NCBI GenBank assembly: GCA_029893765.1
Contig: JARXZD010000001.1
Location: forward strand, 1-64,000
Direction of reading: 5' to 3'
Source of the DNA: Bacilli bacterium PM5-9
Lineage (GTDB): Bacteria; Bacillota_I; Bacilli_A; JAJDGJ01
DNA: 64,000 nucleotides
Position numbers and translations under genes: made by a program. The notes beneath the pieces were generated by a model. It had not been told where the DNA came from. It did no database searches and saw only the letters and a list, made by a program, of their open reading frames with translations. Positions 46,691-55,307 of this stretch are shown piece by piece; positions within the stretch are counted from its first letter, which is position 1, and each line of letters begins with the position of its first letter.

Positions 46691-46765
46691 TGGGGATTAG
46701 CCAAGCGGTAAGGCAACGGACTTTGACTCCGTCATTCACTGGTTCGAATCCAGTATCCCCAGCCA
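46691..46765 (+). tRNA. tRNA-Gln (TTG)
   Basis: 75 bases. The acceptor TGGGGAT pairs with ATCCCCA, with discriminator G and encoded CCA. The anticodon loop CTTTGAC gives TTG for CAA codons. The weak first pair U-A is typical for glutamine tRNA. Confidence 0.94.
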
Positions 46766-46773
46766 TTTTTAAT

Positions 46774-46849
46774 GTCCTGTTAGCTCAGATGGTAGAGCAT
46801 CTGACTTTTAATCAGAGGGTCATAGGTTCGAATCCTATACAGGACACCA
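46774..46849 (+). tRNA. tRNA-Lys (TTT)
   Basis: 76 bases with encoded CCA. The acceptor GTCCTGT pairs with ACAGGAC, and the anticodon loop CTTTTAA gives TTT. It decodes the AAA codons that dominate this genome. Confidence 0.95.
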
Positions 46850-46880
46850 TTTTTAAAAAATCCAGTTTGAAAACACACTT

Positions 46881-46969
46881 GCCCAGGTGGCGGAACTGGT
46901 AGACGCACAGGACTTAAAATCCTGCGGATAGTGATATCCGTGCCGGTTCGATTCCGGCTCTGGGCACCA
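46881..46969 (+). tRNA. tRNA-Leu (TAA)
   Basis: 89 bases with a class II variable arm (GGATAGTGATATCC hairpin), anticodon loop CTTAAAA with TAA, and encoded CCA. It decodes the abundant TTA codon. Confidence 0.95.
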
Positions 46970-46978
46970 TACAAAATT

Positions 46979-47004
46979 AAAGCACGTTTATAGCGTGTTT
47001 TTTT
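46979..47004 (+). terminator. Intrinsic terminator of the tRNA cluster
   Basis: 8-bp stem AAAGCACG with CGTGTTTT (one G-T pair) and a T tract, ten bases after the last tRNA. Confidence 0.85.
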
Positions 47005-47180
47005 ATTTTAAAGTAAGTTGTTTGATAGTTATCTTTTTTTTAAAAATACCATATCTTTTTTTAGTTTTGAATTTAAGTGAAAAAAATTAGATTTGTTATT
47101 TTAGTTGATTGGATAGGTTTTTTTAAATATATTTTATTGCATAAAGCTATAAGATGCGTTAGAATTGATTTAATAATTAC

Positions 47181-47186
47181 TATAAT
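47181..47186 (+). promoter_or_regulatory. -10 element before the asparaginase gene
   Basis: TATAAT at 47181-47186 lies 26 bases before ATG 47207, with a moderate TTAGAA at 47159-47164 (16-base spacing). The region 47005-47180 shows nothing else I can interpret. Confidence 0.5.
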
Positions 47187-47206
47187 ATAAAAATGGAGTT
47201 ATAAGT

Positions 47207-48203
47207 ATGGAAAAAAAGCGAATTAAAATTATTTTACTTGGGGGGTACAATCGCAAGTACTCTTGATGAAAATGGCAAAGAAGTTGTAATGGATTTAACT
47301 GAATATGTAAACTCATTTAAAGAAGTTAGTGATACAACTGAAATTAGCATTAACTCTTTTAGACAATTAAGTGGCTATGATACTAAAGTAGTAGATTTAA
47401 TTGATACAGCTAAACTAATTCAAGATTATATTGATAATGATGAAGCAGATGGAATAATTGTTATTATGGGAACAAATATTATGGAAGAGTTTGCTTTTGG
47501 AATGCAATTACTAGTTCAAAGTGAAATTCTTATTGTCTTTACTGGAGCAATGAGAACACCTAGTTCAAAAAGTAGTGATGGTTCAGGAAACCTTTTAGCA
47601 AGCATCAGAGTTGCTTCTAGTGAAAGTTGTAGAGACCTTGGTGTTTTAGTAGTTATGAATGATACAATTTTCTCTGCTGATACTGTTAAAAAGAATCATC
47701 CTCAAAATCCTAGTGCATTTTATTCTGAGTTTCCTCTTGGATATGTTGCAGAGGGAATTCCAAGCATTAGAGTTAAACCAATTAGAAAATACTTACCATG
47801 GATTAATATTAAAAAAGAACCACTTGATGTTTTAATCTATACATCATATTTAGGTGATACTGGAAAAATATTATCAAAAGTTTTAGATTTCGATTATGCT
47901 GGAGTTGTTGTTGAGGGAACTGGTTATGGTGTAGTTGCTGAGTGGGTATTTGATTATTTAGAAGAAATTTATAAAGAAATTCCTGTTGTTATGGCATCTC
48001 GTATTGGATTTGGAGATACAATGACTGAATCATATGGAAATGGATATGGAATGACTTTATATTTAGAAAAACATAATTATTTATTTGCTAATCAATTAGA
48101 TGGACGTAAATCAAGAATTTTACTAACATTATTATTAATGTCTGAATGTACTGATGAACAAATTAAAGAAAGTTTTCAAATGTTCTCAAAACATAATTAC
48201 TAA
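47207..48203 (+). pseudogene. Type I L-asparaginase-like gene, frameshifted at a run of six G
   Basis: The natural start is ATG 47207 with GGAG at 47195-47198, giving MEKKRIKIILLGG. The run of six G at 47240-47245 then shifts the frame and a stop follows 19 codons on. With five G the frame would continue as GGTIAST into the 47238-48203 frame, a full asparaginase. That frame also has TTG 47238 as a poor start without ribosome site. The catalytic GGTIAS is present, but the second motif GTDTM reads GTNIM, so the catalytic Asp is Asn. Later family segments MNDTIF, FPLGYV and a lysine-rich VKKNH are present. It may be a true pseudogene, phase-variable, or a sequence error. Confidence 0.75.
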
Positions 48204-48223
48204 AATATAATTAATAATTTGCT

Positions 48224-48252
48224 TTGTATTAAGGTAATTAATGTATTATAAT
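48224..48252 (+). promoter_or_regulatory. Promoter of the DUF817 gene
   Basis: TTGTAT at 48224-48229, 17-base spacer and TATAAT at 48247-48252. The start site would fall near 48259. Confidence 0.6.
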
Positions 48253-48262
48253 GTATATGATT

Positions 48263-48288
48263 AAGAGGTAATTAAGTTAGCTCTTTTT
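48263..48288 (+). terminator. Small hairpin with T tract in the DUF817 leader
   Basis: AAGAG-G-TAA pairs with TTA-G-CTCTT (48263-48271 with 48277-48285) around one G-G mismatch, then T to 48288. It could end the asparaginase transcript or attenuate the next one. Confidence 0.4.
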
Positions 48289-48324
48289 AAATATAATTTT
48301 ATTTAAAAGAATGGTGAGTATATA

Positions 48325-49074
48325 TTGAGTTATTTTTTTGATTTTTTTATTAAAGAGCTAAAGGCTATTACATTTGCTGTATTAGTTGTAATTGGTTTTG
48401 TTTTTACTTTACCACTAGAAACACATCGTTATGATGTTTTATTGGTTTATGTAATAATTGTTCAATTTTTTCTATATAAAATTGGTTTTGAGAGTAAAAA
48501 AGATATTTTAATAATATTTATTTTTCATATAATTGGTTTAACAATGGAGATAATAGAAGTGTCTATTAATCAATCATGGGCATATTTAAATCCTGGATTT
48601 TTTACTATTTTTAATGTGCCAATTTTTACTGGATTTATGTATGCTTGTGTTGGAAGTTACATATCTAAAACACTTGATATTTTAGATATATCATTAAGTT
48701 TTTTTCCTGAAAGGATAAATGTTATTATATTATCAATTTTAATTTATTTAAATTTTATCTTTAATAATTATATATATGATTTAAGAATAGTTTTATTTAT
48801 TATCATTTTTATTTTATATTATAAATCTGTATTAACATTTAGATTAAAGAACAAAGACTTTAAGTTACCATTAATACTTACATTTTTCTTAGCTGCATTT
48901 TTTATTTGGATTGCTGAAAATATTGCAACTTATTTAAAAATATGGACATATCCTGATGCAATTGATGTTTGGCAAATGGTAAGCCTTCACAAAATCAGTT
49001 CTTGGGCATTGTTGGTTGCTGTTAGTGGATCAATTATTTTTATGTTTAAAGGAAGAATTGATGAAAAAAGATAG
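48325..49074 (+). CDS. DUF817-family integral membrane protein
   Basis: The 249-aa protein has about eight hydrophobic helices. It matches the DUF817 family pattern, including NQSWAYLNPGFFTIFNVPIFTGFMYACVGSYI around residues 72-103 and the late WIAENIATYLKIWTYP and LHKISSWALLV segments. The family function is unknown; the conserved acidic and histidine residues in membrane helices could suggest an enzyme or transporter. The start is TTG 48325 with ATGGTGAG upstream. It appears monocistronic. Confidence 0.85.
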   Translation: MSYFFDFFIKELKAITFAVLVVIGFVFTLPLETHRYDVLLVYVIIVQFFLYKIGFESKKDILIIFIFHIIGLTMEIIEVSINQSWAYLNPGFFTIFNVPIFTGFMYACVGSYISKTLDILDISLSFFPERINVIILSILIYLNFIFNNYIYDLRIVLFIIIFILYYKSVLTFRLKNKDFKLPLILTFFLAAFFIWIAENIATYLKIWTYPDAIDVWQMVSLHKISSWALLVAVSGSIIFMFKGRIDEKR

Positions 49075-49094
49075 TTCTTATAACAAATTTAATG

Positions 49095-49103
49095 TGCTAT
49101 AAT
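49095..49103 (+). promoter_or_regulatory. Extended -10 promoter for the PNPOx-like gene
   Basis: TGCTATAAT (TG-N-TATAAT), 32 bases before the ATG at 49136. Confidence 0.55.
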
Positions 49104-49135
49104 ATTTTATATTTGATAATTAAGAGGTGATAATT

Positions 49136-49609
49136 ATGAGAAATGAGATAAGAAGAAAAGATCGTGAGATTAGTTATGATGAAGCATATAATGTCTTGTT
49201 AAATGCAGAATATGGAACACTTAGTTTGGTTGATGGTGATTTTGCTTATGCAATTCCAATGTCATTTGCTATTAAAGATAATGTGGTTTACTTTCATAGT
49301 GCAATGGAAGGATCAAAAATTACCATAATGAATACTAATCAAAATGCTTGTTTTAGTGTTGTTGGAAAAACAATGCCAATTTATAATAAACAATTTACAA
49401 CATATTATGAATCAGCAATCATTCATTCTAAAATAGTTTTTGTTAATGATGATGATGAAAAAATTGAAGCATTAAGATTGCTTTGTCAAAAATATTTACC
49501 AAATGACATGGATAAATTTGAAGCTGCAATTAAAATGTCCCTTTCAAGAACTAATGTATTTAAAATGAATATTGAATTATTAAAAGGTAAACGAAAAGGT
49601 AATATTTAA
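49136..49609 (+). CDS. Pyridoxamine 5'-phosphate oxidase-fold flavoprotein (NimA-like)
   Basis: The 157-aa split-barrel protein belongs to the PNPOx-like FMN-binding group related to 5-nitroimidazole reductases. It has the MRNEIRRKDREISYDEAYNVL start, the YGTLSLVDGDFAYAIPMSFA strand region and HSAMEGSKI, where FMN or haem is bound. I choose ATG 49136 with AGAGG upstream. A GTG at 49127 would be three codons earlier. The physiological substrate is unknown. A strong terminator follows, so it is probably monocistronic. Confidence 0.85.
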   Translation: MRNEIRRKDREISYDEAYNVLLNAEYGTLSLVDGDFAYAIPMSFAIKDNVVYFHSAMEGSKITIMNTNQNACFSVVGKTMPIYNKQFTTYYESAIIHSKIVFVNDDDEKIEALRLLCQKYLPNDMDKFEAAIKMSLSRTNVFKMNIELLKGKRKGNI

Positions 49610-49646
49610 CTATAAATTTTATTTAATAAATTTGTAGTTTTTTTTA
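49609..49646 (+). terminator. Intrinsic terminator
   Basis: 11-bp stem 49609-49619 with 49628-49638 (one G-T pair) and a T tract, overlapping the last base of the stop codon. Confidence 0.85.
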
Positions 49647-49672
49647 TTATGGTTAAATAAATAATAAAGAGA

Positions 49673-49701
49673 TTGACAATTAAAAAAAATAATATGATAA
49701 T
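49673..49701 (+). promoter_or_regulatory. Promoter of the alanine racemase gene
   Basis: Perfect TTGACA at 49673-49678, 17-base spacer and GATAAT at 49696-49701. Confidence 0.75.
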
Positions 49702-49735
49702 AAGAATAAATTATAGTTAGAAAGTGGAGGGTAAA

Positions 49736-50773
49736 ATGATTAAGACAGTTGTAGAAATTAAGCATGATAATATTATTAAGAATTTAGATTATATGAAAAA
49801 AACATACAAAAAGGATTTTATTTTTGTTTTAAAAAACAATGCATATAATACTGGGATAATTACAACAGCAACTACTTGTTACAATGCTAAAATAGATAAG
49901 TTTGCTGTATGCACAATTAATGAAGCCTTACAAGTTAGAGAAATAGCTAAAGATGCTTTTATCTATGTTATGAATCCATTAGATGAAGAAGAAATAATTT
50001 TAGCAAGCAAGAATAATATTTCAATTATTTTACCTAATATGTCTTGGTTTAATAAGCATAAAGAAATATTAAAGGATGTTAAATTACATTTAAAAGTTAA
50101 TGTTGGAATGAATAGATTTGGTTTTAAAGATATTGATGAAATTAATTTTTTAATTAATAATAACCCTAATATTGAAGGCTTGTGTACTCATTTTCCAGTT
50201 GCTGATATGGATGATTTAACTCTTCATAATGAACAAGTTGATTTTTTTGTTGATATTTACAATAAAATTGAAAATAAAAGTCAATTAAAAATGATACATT
50301 CTGAAAATAGTGCAACTGCATTATCTAATGATCCACGCTTAAAGTTTTGTAATTATTCAAGACTTGGTTTAATTGGTTATGGTACAACGCCTTTAAAAAC
50401 ATTGGATTGGCTTCATAGTGTTTTCTATATTACAAGCCAAGTAGCTTTTATTAATGATGTTCTTGAAGATGGTTATGCGGGCTATGGTATTAATGCACCA
50501 GTAAAAAAGGGTGCTAAACTAGCAGTTTGTCCAATTGGCTATGGTGATGGGTTAAGTAAATTAAGAACAATTATTCCAGTTGTAATCAATGATAAAGAAT
50601 ATGAGGTTTTATCAATTACAATGTCACATACAATTATTCAAGTTGATGAAAATGTTAATGTAGGTGATGATGTTGAGATTTATGGTGATAATGTTAAACT
50701 AGATCATATGTATCTTAAATCTGGAATTCCATCAGCAATTCAAATGACTTCATATCATACTAATATGAAGTAA
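49736..50773 (+). CDS. alr: Alanine racemase-family PLP enzyme, divergent
   Basis: Fold-type III PLP enzyme. The 345-aa protein has the PLP lysine in VLKNNAYNTG (normally KANAYGHG), the MNRFGF motif, the SRLGLIGYG segment, the catalytic tyrosine in AGYGINAP and the GYGDG loop (normally GYADG). These changes and a shorter length mark it as divergent. Alanine racemase for cell-wall D-Ala is the best guess, but another amino acid is possible. ATG 49736 is preceded by GGAGG; a GTG at 49724 would add four residues. It has its own good promoter. Confidence 0.8.
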   Translation: MIKTVVEIKHDNIIKNLDYMKKTYKKDFIFVLKNNAYNTGIITTATTCYNAKIDKFAVCTINEALQVREIAKDAFIYVMNPLDEEEIILASKNNISIILPNMSWFNKHKEILKDVKLHLKVNVGMNRFGFKDIDEINFLINNNPNIEGLCTHFPVADMDDLTLHNEQVDFFVDIYNKIENKSQLKMIHSENSATALSNDPRLKFCNYSRLGLIGYGTTPLKTLDWLHSVFYITSQVAFINDVLEDGYAGYGINAPVKKGAKLAVCPIGYGDGLSKLRTIIPVVINDKEYEVLSITMSHTIIQVDENVNVGDDVEIYGDNVKLDHMYLKSGIPSAIQMTSYHTNMK

Positions 50774-50817
50774 ACATAAATTATGTAGTTATTGAAAATT
50801 ACAGTGAGGTTTTGAAA

Positions 50818-51366
50818 ATGAAAAATATTTTAATTTTAAATAGCAGTCCAAGAAAAAATAGTAATTCAAATGAGTTAGCAAGCGAGTTTGCTCGTGGTGC
50901 TTTAGAAAATGGTAATGTTGTTAAATATTTTGATTGTTCAACAAAAAATATTAAACCATGCATTGCTTGTGAAAAGTGTTGGCATAATGGTAAGCCATGT
51001 GTATTTGATGATGATAGTACTTTATTACAAGATTATCTTTTTGATGCTGATGTGCTTGTTTTTGTTACACCTGTTTATTGGTATTCGTATAGTGCTCAAC
51101 TTAAGCTAGCTATTGATAAGTTCTATCCTTTTGTTAAAGATAATAGTCCAGCAAAATTAAAAGTTAAGGAATGTTATTTAATAAGTTGTTGTCATGATGA
51201 TAATAAGGATACATTTTTAGGTTTAGTTAATACTTTTAATGAGACAAATAAATATATGAATTGGCAATCAAAAGACATGTTATTAATAAATAATCTATCT
51301 AAAGAAAACGATGCAAAAAATCATCCTTCGCTTAAAGATGCATATAATATGGGAAAAAGAGTTTAG
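50818..51366 (+). CDS. Flavodoxin-like NAD(P)H-dependent FMN reductase
   Basis: The 182-aa flavodoxin-fold protein has the FMN phosphate loop LNSSPRKNSNS at the N terminus, a CIACEKCW cysteine pair near residues 44-51 and the TPVYWYSYSAQLKLAIDKFYPF segment typical of the NADPH-dependent FMN reductase and iron-sulfur flavoprotein group. The cysteines could hold a cluster or a disulfide. I choose ATG 50818 with GTGAGG upstream; a TTG two codons earlier is possible. It is 44 bases after alr, perhaps cotranscribed. Confidence 0.82.
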   Translation: MKNILILNSSPRKNSNSNELASEFARGALENGNVVKYFDCSTKNIKPCIACEKCWHNGKPCVFDDDSTLLQDYLFDADVLVFVTPVYWYSYSAQLKLAIDKFYPFVKDNSPAKLKVKECYLISCCHDDNKDTFLGLVNTFNETNKYMNWQSKDMLLINNLSKENDAKNHPSLKDAYNMGKRV

Positions 51367-51376
51367 TTATATTAAT

Positions 51377-51427
51377 AATCTGTAAAATAAAATGATATTT
51401 CTATTATTTTATTTACAGATTTTTTTA
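51377..51427 (+). terminator. Strong intrinsic terminator
   Basis: A roughly 16-bp stem with one bulged A (from 51377, closing at 51422) is followed by a T tract. It ends the alr and flavoprotein unit. Confidence 0.9.
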
Positions 51428-51514
51428 TTTGACTTGTATTTTTTAAAAATAATTAATAATTTGTTAAATTATTTTTGTAGATTGTTTGTAAAAAAAATAC
51501 TACCATGTTAAATG

Positions 51515-51523
51515 TGTTATAAT
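51515..51523 (+). promoter_or_regulatory. Extended -10 promoter for the antiporter
   Basis: TGTTATAAT (TG-N-TATAAT), 22 bases before the ATG. Confidence 0.6.
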
Positions 51524-51544
51524 TGTATTTGAAAGGATGATAGT

Positions 51545-53596
51545 ATGAATTTAACATTAATTATGATTGTGATTGTAGTAGGGATACTAGCATCTATATA
51601 TATAAATCACTTTTTTCCATATTTCTCATTACCATTAATTCAAATATTTTTAGGATTTATTATTGGTATAAGTGCAATTGGAGGTAATATTTCAATTGAT
51701 TCAGATTTAATAATGATTTTAGTTATTGTCCCATTGTTATATTATGAATCAAAAAATGCTAATACAAAGAAATATTATGAACAACGAACAGATATTTTTT
51801 GGTATGCATTCCCAATAGTTTTAATAACTGTAGTTTTTCTTGGTTTCTATTTCAACTATACAGTTCCAATTTTGCCAATCGCAAGTTGTTTTGCATTAGC
51901 TGCTGCTTTATCACCAACAGATGCGGTTACAGTTACTTCTTTATCTAAAAGAGTAGTTTTATCTGAAAAAAATAAAATACTTTTAGAGGCTGAGGGATTA
52001 ATGAATGATGCTTCTGGTATCACAGCATTTCAATTAGCAAGCCTTGCATTAGTTTCTGGAACATTTTCATTTTCATTAACTATCCAAAAATTGCTGTATA
52101 TTGCTATTGGTGGAGTAATATTTGGTTTTATAATTAGCTGGATTAAAAATAGATTAGTAAACTTCCTTAGAAAACATGGTATTGATGATATTAACTTTTA
52201 TTTAATTATTGATTTTATCTTGCCATTTATTACATATTTAGTTGCTTCTTATTTTAATACTTCAGGAGTGTTGGCAGTTGTTGTGGTAGGGTTACTTGAA
52301 GCAATTAAGTTAAATAGTAATTCATTATTTGAAGCAAAATTAGATTCTGTTTCAAAAACAACATGGGATGTTATTGAGACAATTTTAAGTTCACTAGTAT
52401 TTATATACTTAGGATTACAACTTCCATCTATCTTTAATCAAGCTACTATGATGTATGGAAATGTCTTTGAATTAATTGGCATTATTATTTTATCAACAAT
52501 AGTTTTATTTTTATTGCGATTTGTTTTATTAGTTGGTTATCGTTTAATAAAAACTAAATTTAAAGAAAAGATAAATTTAAAGGAACAATTAATTTTAACT
52601 ATATCTGGTGTAAAGGGTACAGTAACTTTAGCAACCATTTCATCACTTCCTTATGTTCTTGGTAATAATGAAGTATTTTCTGAACGTTATTTATTAATCT
52701 TTATTGCTGCTGGTGTAATTGTTTGTTCAATTATTTGTGCTGTTGTATTTTTACCAATGTTACTTGAGCAAAAAGAAGAAGAAAAAGATAATGATTTAGA
52801 TGTATTAATTGCAAAAGAGGTTATTGCTCAATTAAAACTAGAGAAAAATAAAACAAATACTAAAGAAATTAATGCAGTTATTAAGACATATCAAGATCGT
52901 ATTAGACGAGTTGCTCGTGATAATAATACTTTAACATTTAAACAACAAAAGCGTATTGATAAAAATATTTTACATATTACTTTAGATATCGAATATGATG
53001 AATCAGACAGATTGTTAAAAAATGGTGAGATAACGCAAGAAGAACATGATAATTATCATAAAATGTTATCAATATTTTTAAGAAGGTCAAAAAAAGCTGG
53101 TTCTTATCGATTAAGTCCTCGTCATATTTATTTTAGATTGATTGTGCCAAGAAGAAGACGAAATAAAATTAATGAGATTCAAAGCTTAGAAAACTTCGAA
53201 CAACAAAAGACTATTATGAAAGAAATTTTTATTCATAATAGAATGCTTGTTATTGAAAAAATTAAAAATATGGAAACTGAAGAAAATAAGGAATATATTA
53301 AATTTAAAGTAAAAGAAGAAGAAAAATTAATTGATATATTTGATAACACTGAAAGAGTAGCACCTAGCTTAGTCAATATTAATCCAAATTATACAAATGA
53401 AATGGAAAAAGCATTTCAATTTGAAAGAAATATTATTCAAAAACATTTTGAAAATGGTGATATTGATCGTGAAAAAACAGTTGAACTTAAACAAAATGTT
53501 AATGTTTTAGAAGAATATTACTTAATGGATACTGATAGTAACTTATCATATTATTTTTTAAGAAGTTTTATGCAAAAAACAGTTAATAATCAATAG
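51545..53596 (+). CDS. CPA1-family Na+(K+)/H+ antiporter with long cytoplasmic tail
   Basis: Membrane cation/proton antiporter for pH and sodium tolerance. The first about 410 residues hold some 12 helices with the motifs ALSPTDAVTVTS and EGLMNDASGITAF, where the Asp residues form the ion site. Residues 411-683 are a charged, mostly helical cytoplasmic region with many basic stretches (RRRRNK near 535), likely regulatory. The whole is 683 aa, at the long end for bacterial NhaP/Nhe proteins. GAAAGGATG precedes the ATG. Confidence 0.9.
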   Translation: MNLTLIMIVIVVGILASIYINHFFPYFSLPLIQIFLGFIIGISAIGGNISIDSDLIMILVIVPLLYYESKNANTKKYYEQRTDIFWYAFPIVLITVVFLGFYFNYTVPILPIASCFALAAALSPTDAVTVTSLSKRVVLSEKNKILLEAEGLMNDASGITAFQLASLALVSGTFSFSLTIQKLLYIAIGGVIFGFIISWIKNRLVNFLRKHGIDDINFYLIIDFILPFITYLVASYFNTSGVLAVVVVGLLEAIKLNSNSLFEAKLDSVSKTTWDVIETILSSLVFIYLGLQLPSIFNQATMMYGNVFELIGIIILSTIVLFLLRFVLLVGYRLIKTKFKEKINLKEQLILTISGVKGTVTLATISSLPYVLGNNEVFSERYLLIFIAAGVIVCSIICAVVFLPMLLEQKEEEKDNDLDVLIAKEVIAQLKLEKNKTNTKEINAVIKTYQDRIRRVARDNNTLTFKQQKRIDKNILHITLDIEYDESDRLLKNGEITQEEHDNYHKMLSIFLRRSKKAGSYRLSPRHIYFRLIVPRRRRNKINEIQSLENFEQQKTIMKEIFIHNRMLVIEKIKNMETEENKEYIKFKVKEEEKLIDIFDNTERVAPSLVNINPNYTNEMEKAFQFERNIIQKHFENGDIDREKTVELKQNVNVLEEYYLMDTDSNLSYYFLRSFMQKTVNNQ

Positions 53597-53629
53597 AATA
53601 AAATAAAAAGTAATCTTGGAGGTAATACA

Positions 53630-55288
53630 ATGAAAAAGACAATTGTAGTAATTGGTGGAGTTGCTTTAGGAGCAAGTAGTGCAGCAAGGTTAAGAAGATT
53701 AAGTGAAGAGTCTAATATTATTCTTTTAGAAAAAGATGAGCATATTTCGTTTGCTAATTGTGGTTTGCCATATCATATAGGTGATATTATTACAGATAGA
53801 GATTTGCTATTAATTCAAACAAAAGAAAGTATGAAAGAAAGATATAATATTGATGTTAGAAATTATACTGAAGCCATAAAAATTGATCGTGATAAAAAAG
53901 TTGTTATTGTAGATGATAAAGTTAACAATCAAGAATATAGTATTGAATATGATAAATTGATTATAGCAAGTGGTGCTAAACCTATTATTCCAAATATTGT
54001 TGGTATTAATGATGCAAGTAATGTTTTTTCATTAAGAAATATTAGTGATATGGATAAAATTAAAGAATACATAAAAGTAAATAAAGTTAAAACTGCTAGT
54101 ATTGTTGGGGCTGGTTTTATTGGTCTTGAAATGGCTGAAAACTTAACTCATTTAGGTGTTAAAGCAACAGTATTAGATTTAGCTAGTCAAGTAATGAAAC
54201 AATTTGATTGTGATATTGCTGATTGTATTGAAAATAAAATGAGTGAAAATGGTGTTTTATTTAAACTAGAGACATCTATTAAAGAGTTTAAAAATAATGG
54301 TAAACAATTACTTTTAACAAATAATGAAACTATTGATTCAGATATTACAATAATGGCAATTGGTGTTAAACCTGAAATAAAATTAGCACAAGATGCAGGA
54401 TTAGAAATTGGAAGTACAGGTGGAATAAAAGTTAATGATTATTTACAAACTTCTGATCCTGATATTTTTGCAGGTGGAGATGCTGTTGAGATTAAAAATA
54501 TTATTACAAATAATCCAACATATCTTCCTTTAGCAGGACCTGCCAATCGACAAGGTAGATTGATTGCTGATTTTATTAATGATATTAAAACACCATATGA
54601 TGGTGTAATCGGTTCTGCTGTTATTAAAATTTTTGATTATGTTGCTGCAACAACTGGTTTAAATGAAACTATAGCTAAAAATGCTGGATATAATGCAAAA
54701 TCAATCCATGTTCATCGTGGTAATCATGCAAGTTATTATCCAAATTCTACTCCATTGTTATTAAAGCTGGTATTTGATGAAGATACAAGAAAAGTTTTAG
54801 GTGCTCAAGCATTTGGAAAAGATGGAACTGAAAAAAGAATTGATGTAATTGCTACTACAATTAAATTTAATGGTAGTGTTGATGATTTGGCAAGCTTAGA
54901 ATTATGTTATGCACCACCATTTTCTAGCCCAAAAGATCCTGTCAATATTGCTGGCTATGTAGCAAGTAATGTGCTTAATAAATTGTATATACCTTTTTAT
55001 GTTAATGAAATTGATTCATTAATAGAAAAGGGTGTTCAAATGATAGATGTAAGAAGTGATGAAGAATATAGTATTTCAAAATTAAAAAATATCAAGCATC
55101 TACCAATTGATGAATTGCGTAATAAAATTAATGAAATAGATTTTTCAAAAGATATTTATTTATTATGTTATGTTGGTCAAAGAGGATATTTGGCTGCTAG
55201 AATTTTAAAAGAATTAGGTTTTAAGAAAAAAATCTATAATTTAAGTGGTGGCTATAAATTATATGAAGATACTTTAAAAACAAGATAG
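53630..55288 (+). CDS. cdr: CoA-disulfide reductase with C-terminal rhodanese domain
   Basis: FAD- and NAD(P)H-dependent pyridine nucleotide disulfide reductase. It has the GGVALGASSAARLRR FAD loop, the single redox cysteine C44 in NCGLPYHIG, a second nucleotide loop SIVGAGFIGLEMAE and the TSDPDIFAGGDA motif. Residues about 455-552 are a rhodanese domain with active C513 in CYVGQRGY. Such fusions reduce CoA disulfide or CoA polysulfides. An NADH oxidase role is an alternative. GGAGGT precedes the ATG. Confidence 0.9.
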   Translation: MKKTIVVIGGVALGASSAARLRRLSEESNIILLEKDEHISFANCGLPYHIGDIITDRDLLLIQTKESMKERYNIDVRNYTEAIKIDRDKKVVIVDDKVNNQEYSIEYDKLIIASGAKPIIPNIVGINDASNVFSLRNISDMDKIKEYIKVNKVKTASIVGAGFIGLEMAENLTHLGVKATVLDLASQVMKQFDCDIADCIENKMSENGVLFKLETSIKEFKNNGKQLLLTNNETIDSDITIMAIGVKPEIKLAQDAGLEIGSTGGIKVNDYLQTSDPDIFAGGDAVEIKNIITNNPTYLPLAGPANRQGRLIADFINDIKTPYDGVIGSAVIKIFDYVAATTGLNETIAKNAGYNAKSIHVHRGNHASYYPNSTPLLLKLVFDEDTRKVLGAQAFGKDGTEKRIDVIATTIKFNGSVDDLASLELCYAPPFSSPKDPVNIAGYVASNVLNKLYIPFYVNEIDSLIEKGVQMIDVRSDEEYSISKLKNIKHLPIDELRNKINEIDFSKDIYLLCYVGQRGYLAARILKELGFKKKIYNLSGGYKLYEDTLKTR

Positions 55289-55307
55289 GAATAAGTGAGG
55301 GATAATG

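Noticed and set aside
47005-47180. Possible small RNA or riboswitch between the tRNA cluster and the asparaginase gene
   Set aside because: The stretch is AT-rich with scattered T runs but no stable conserved-looking structure that I can support.
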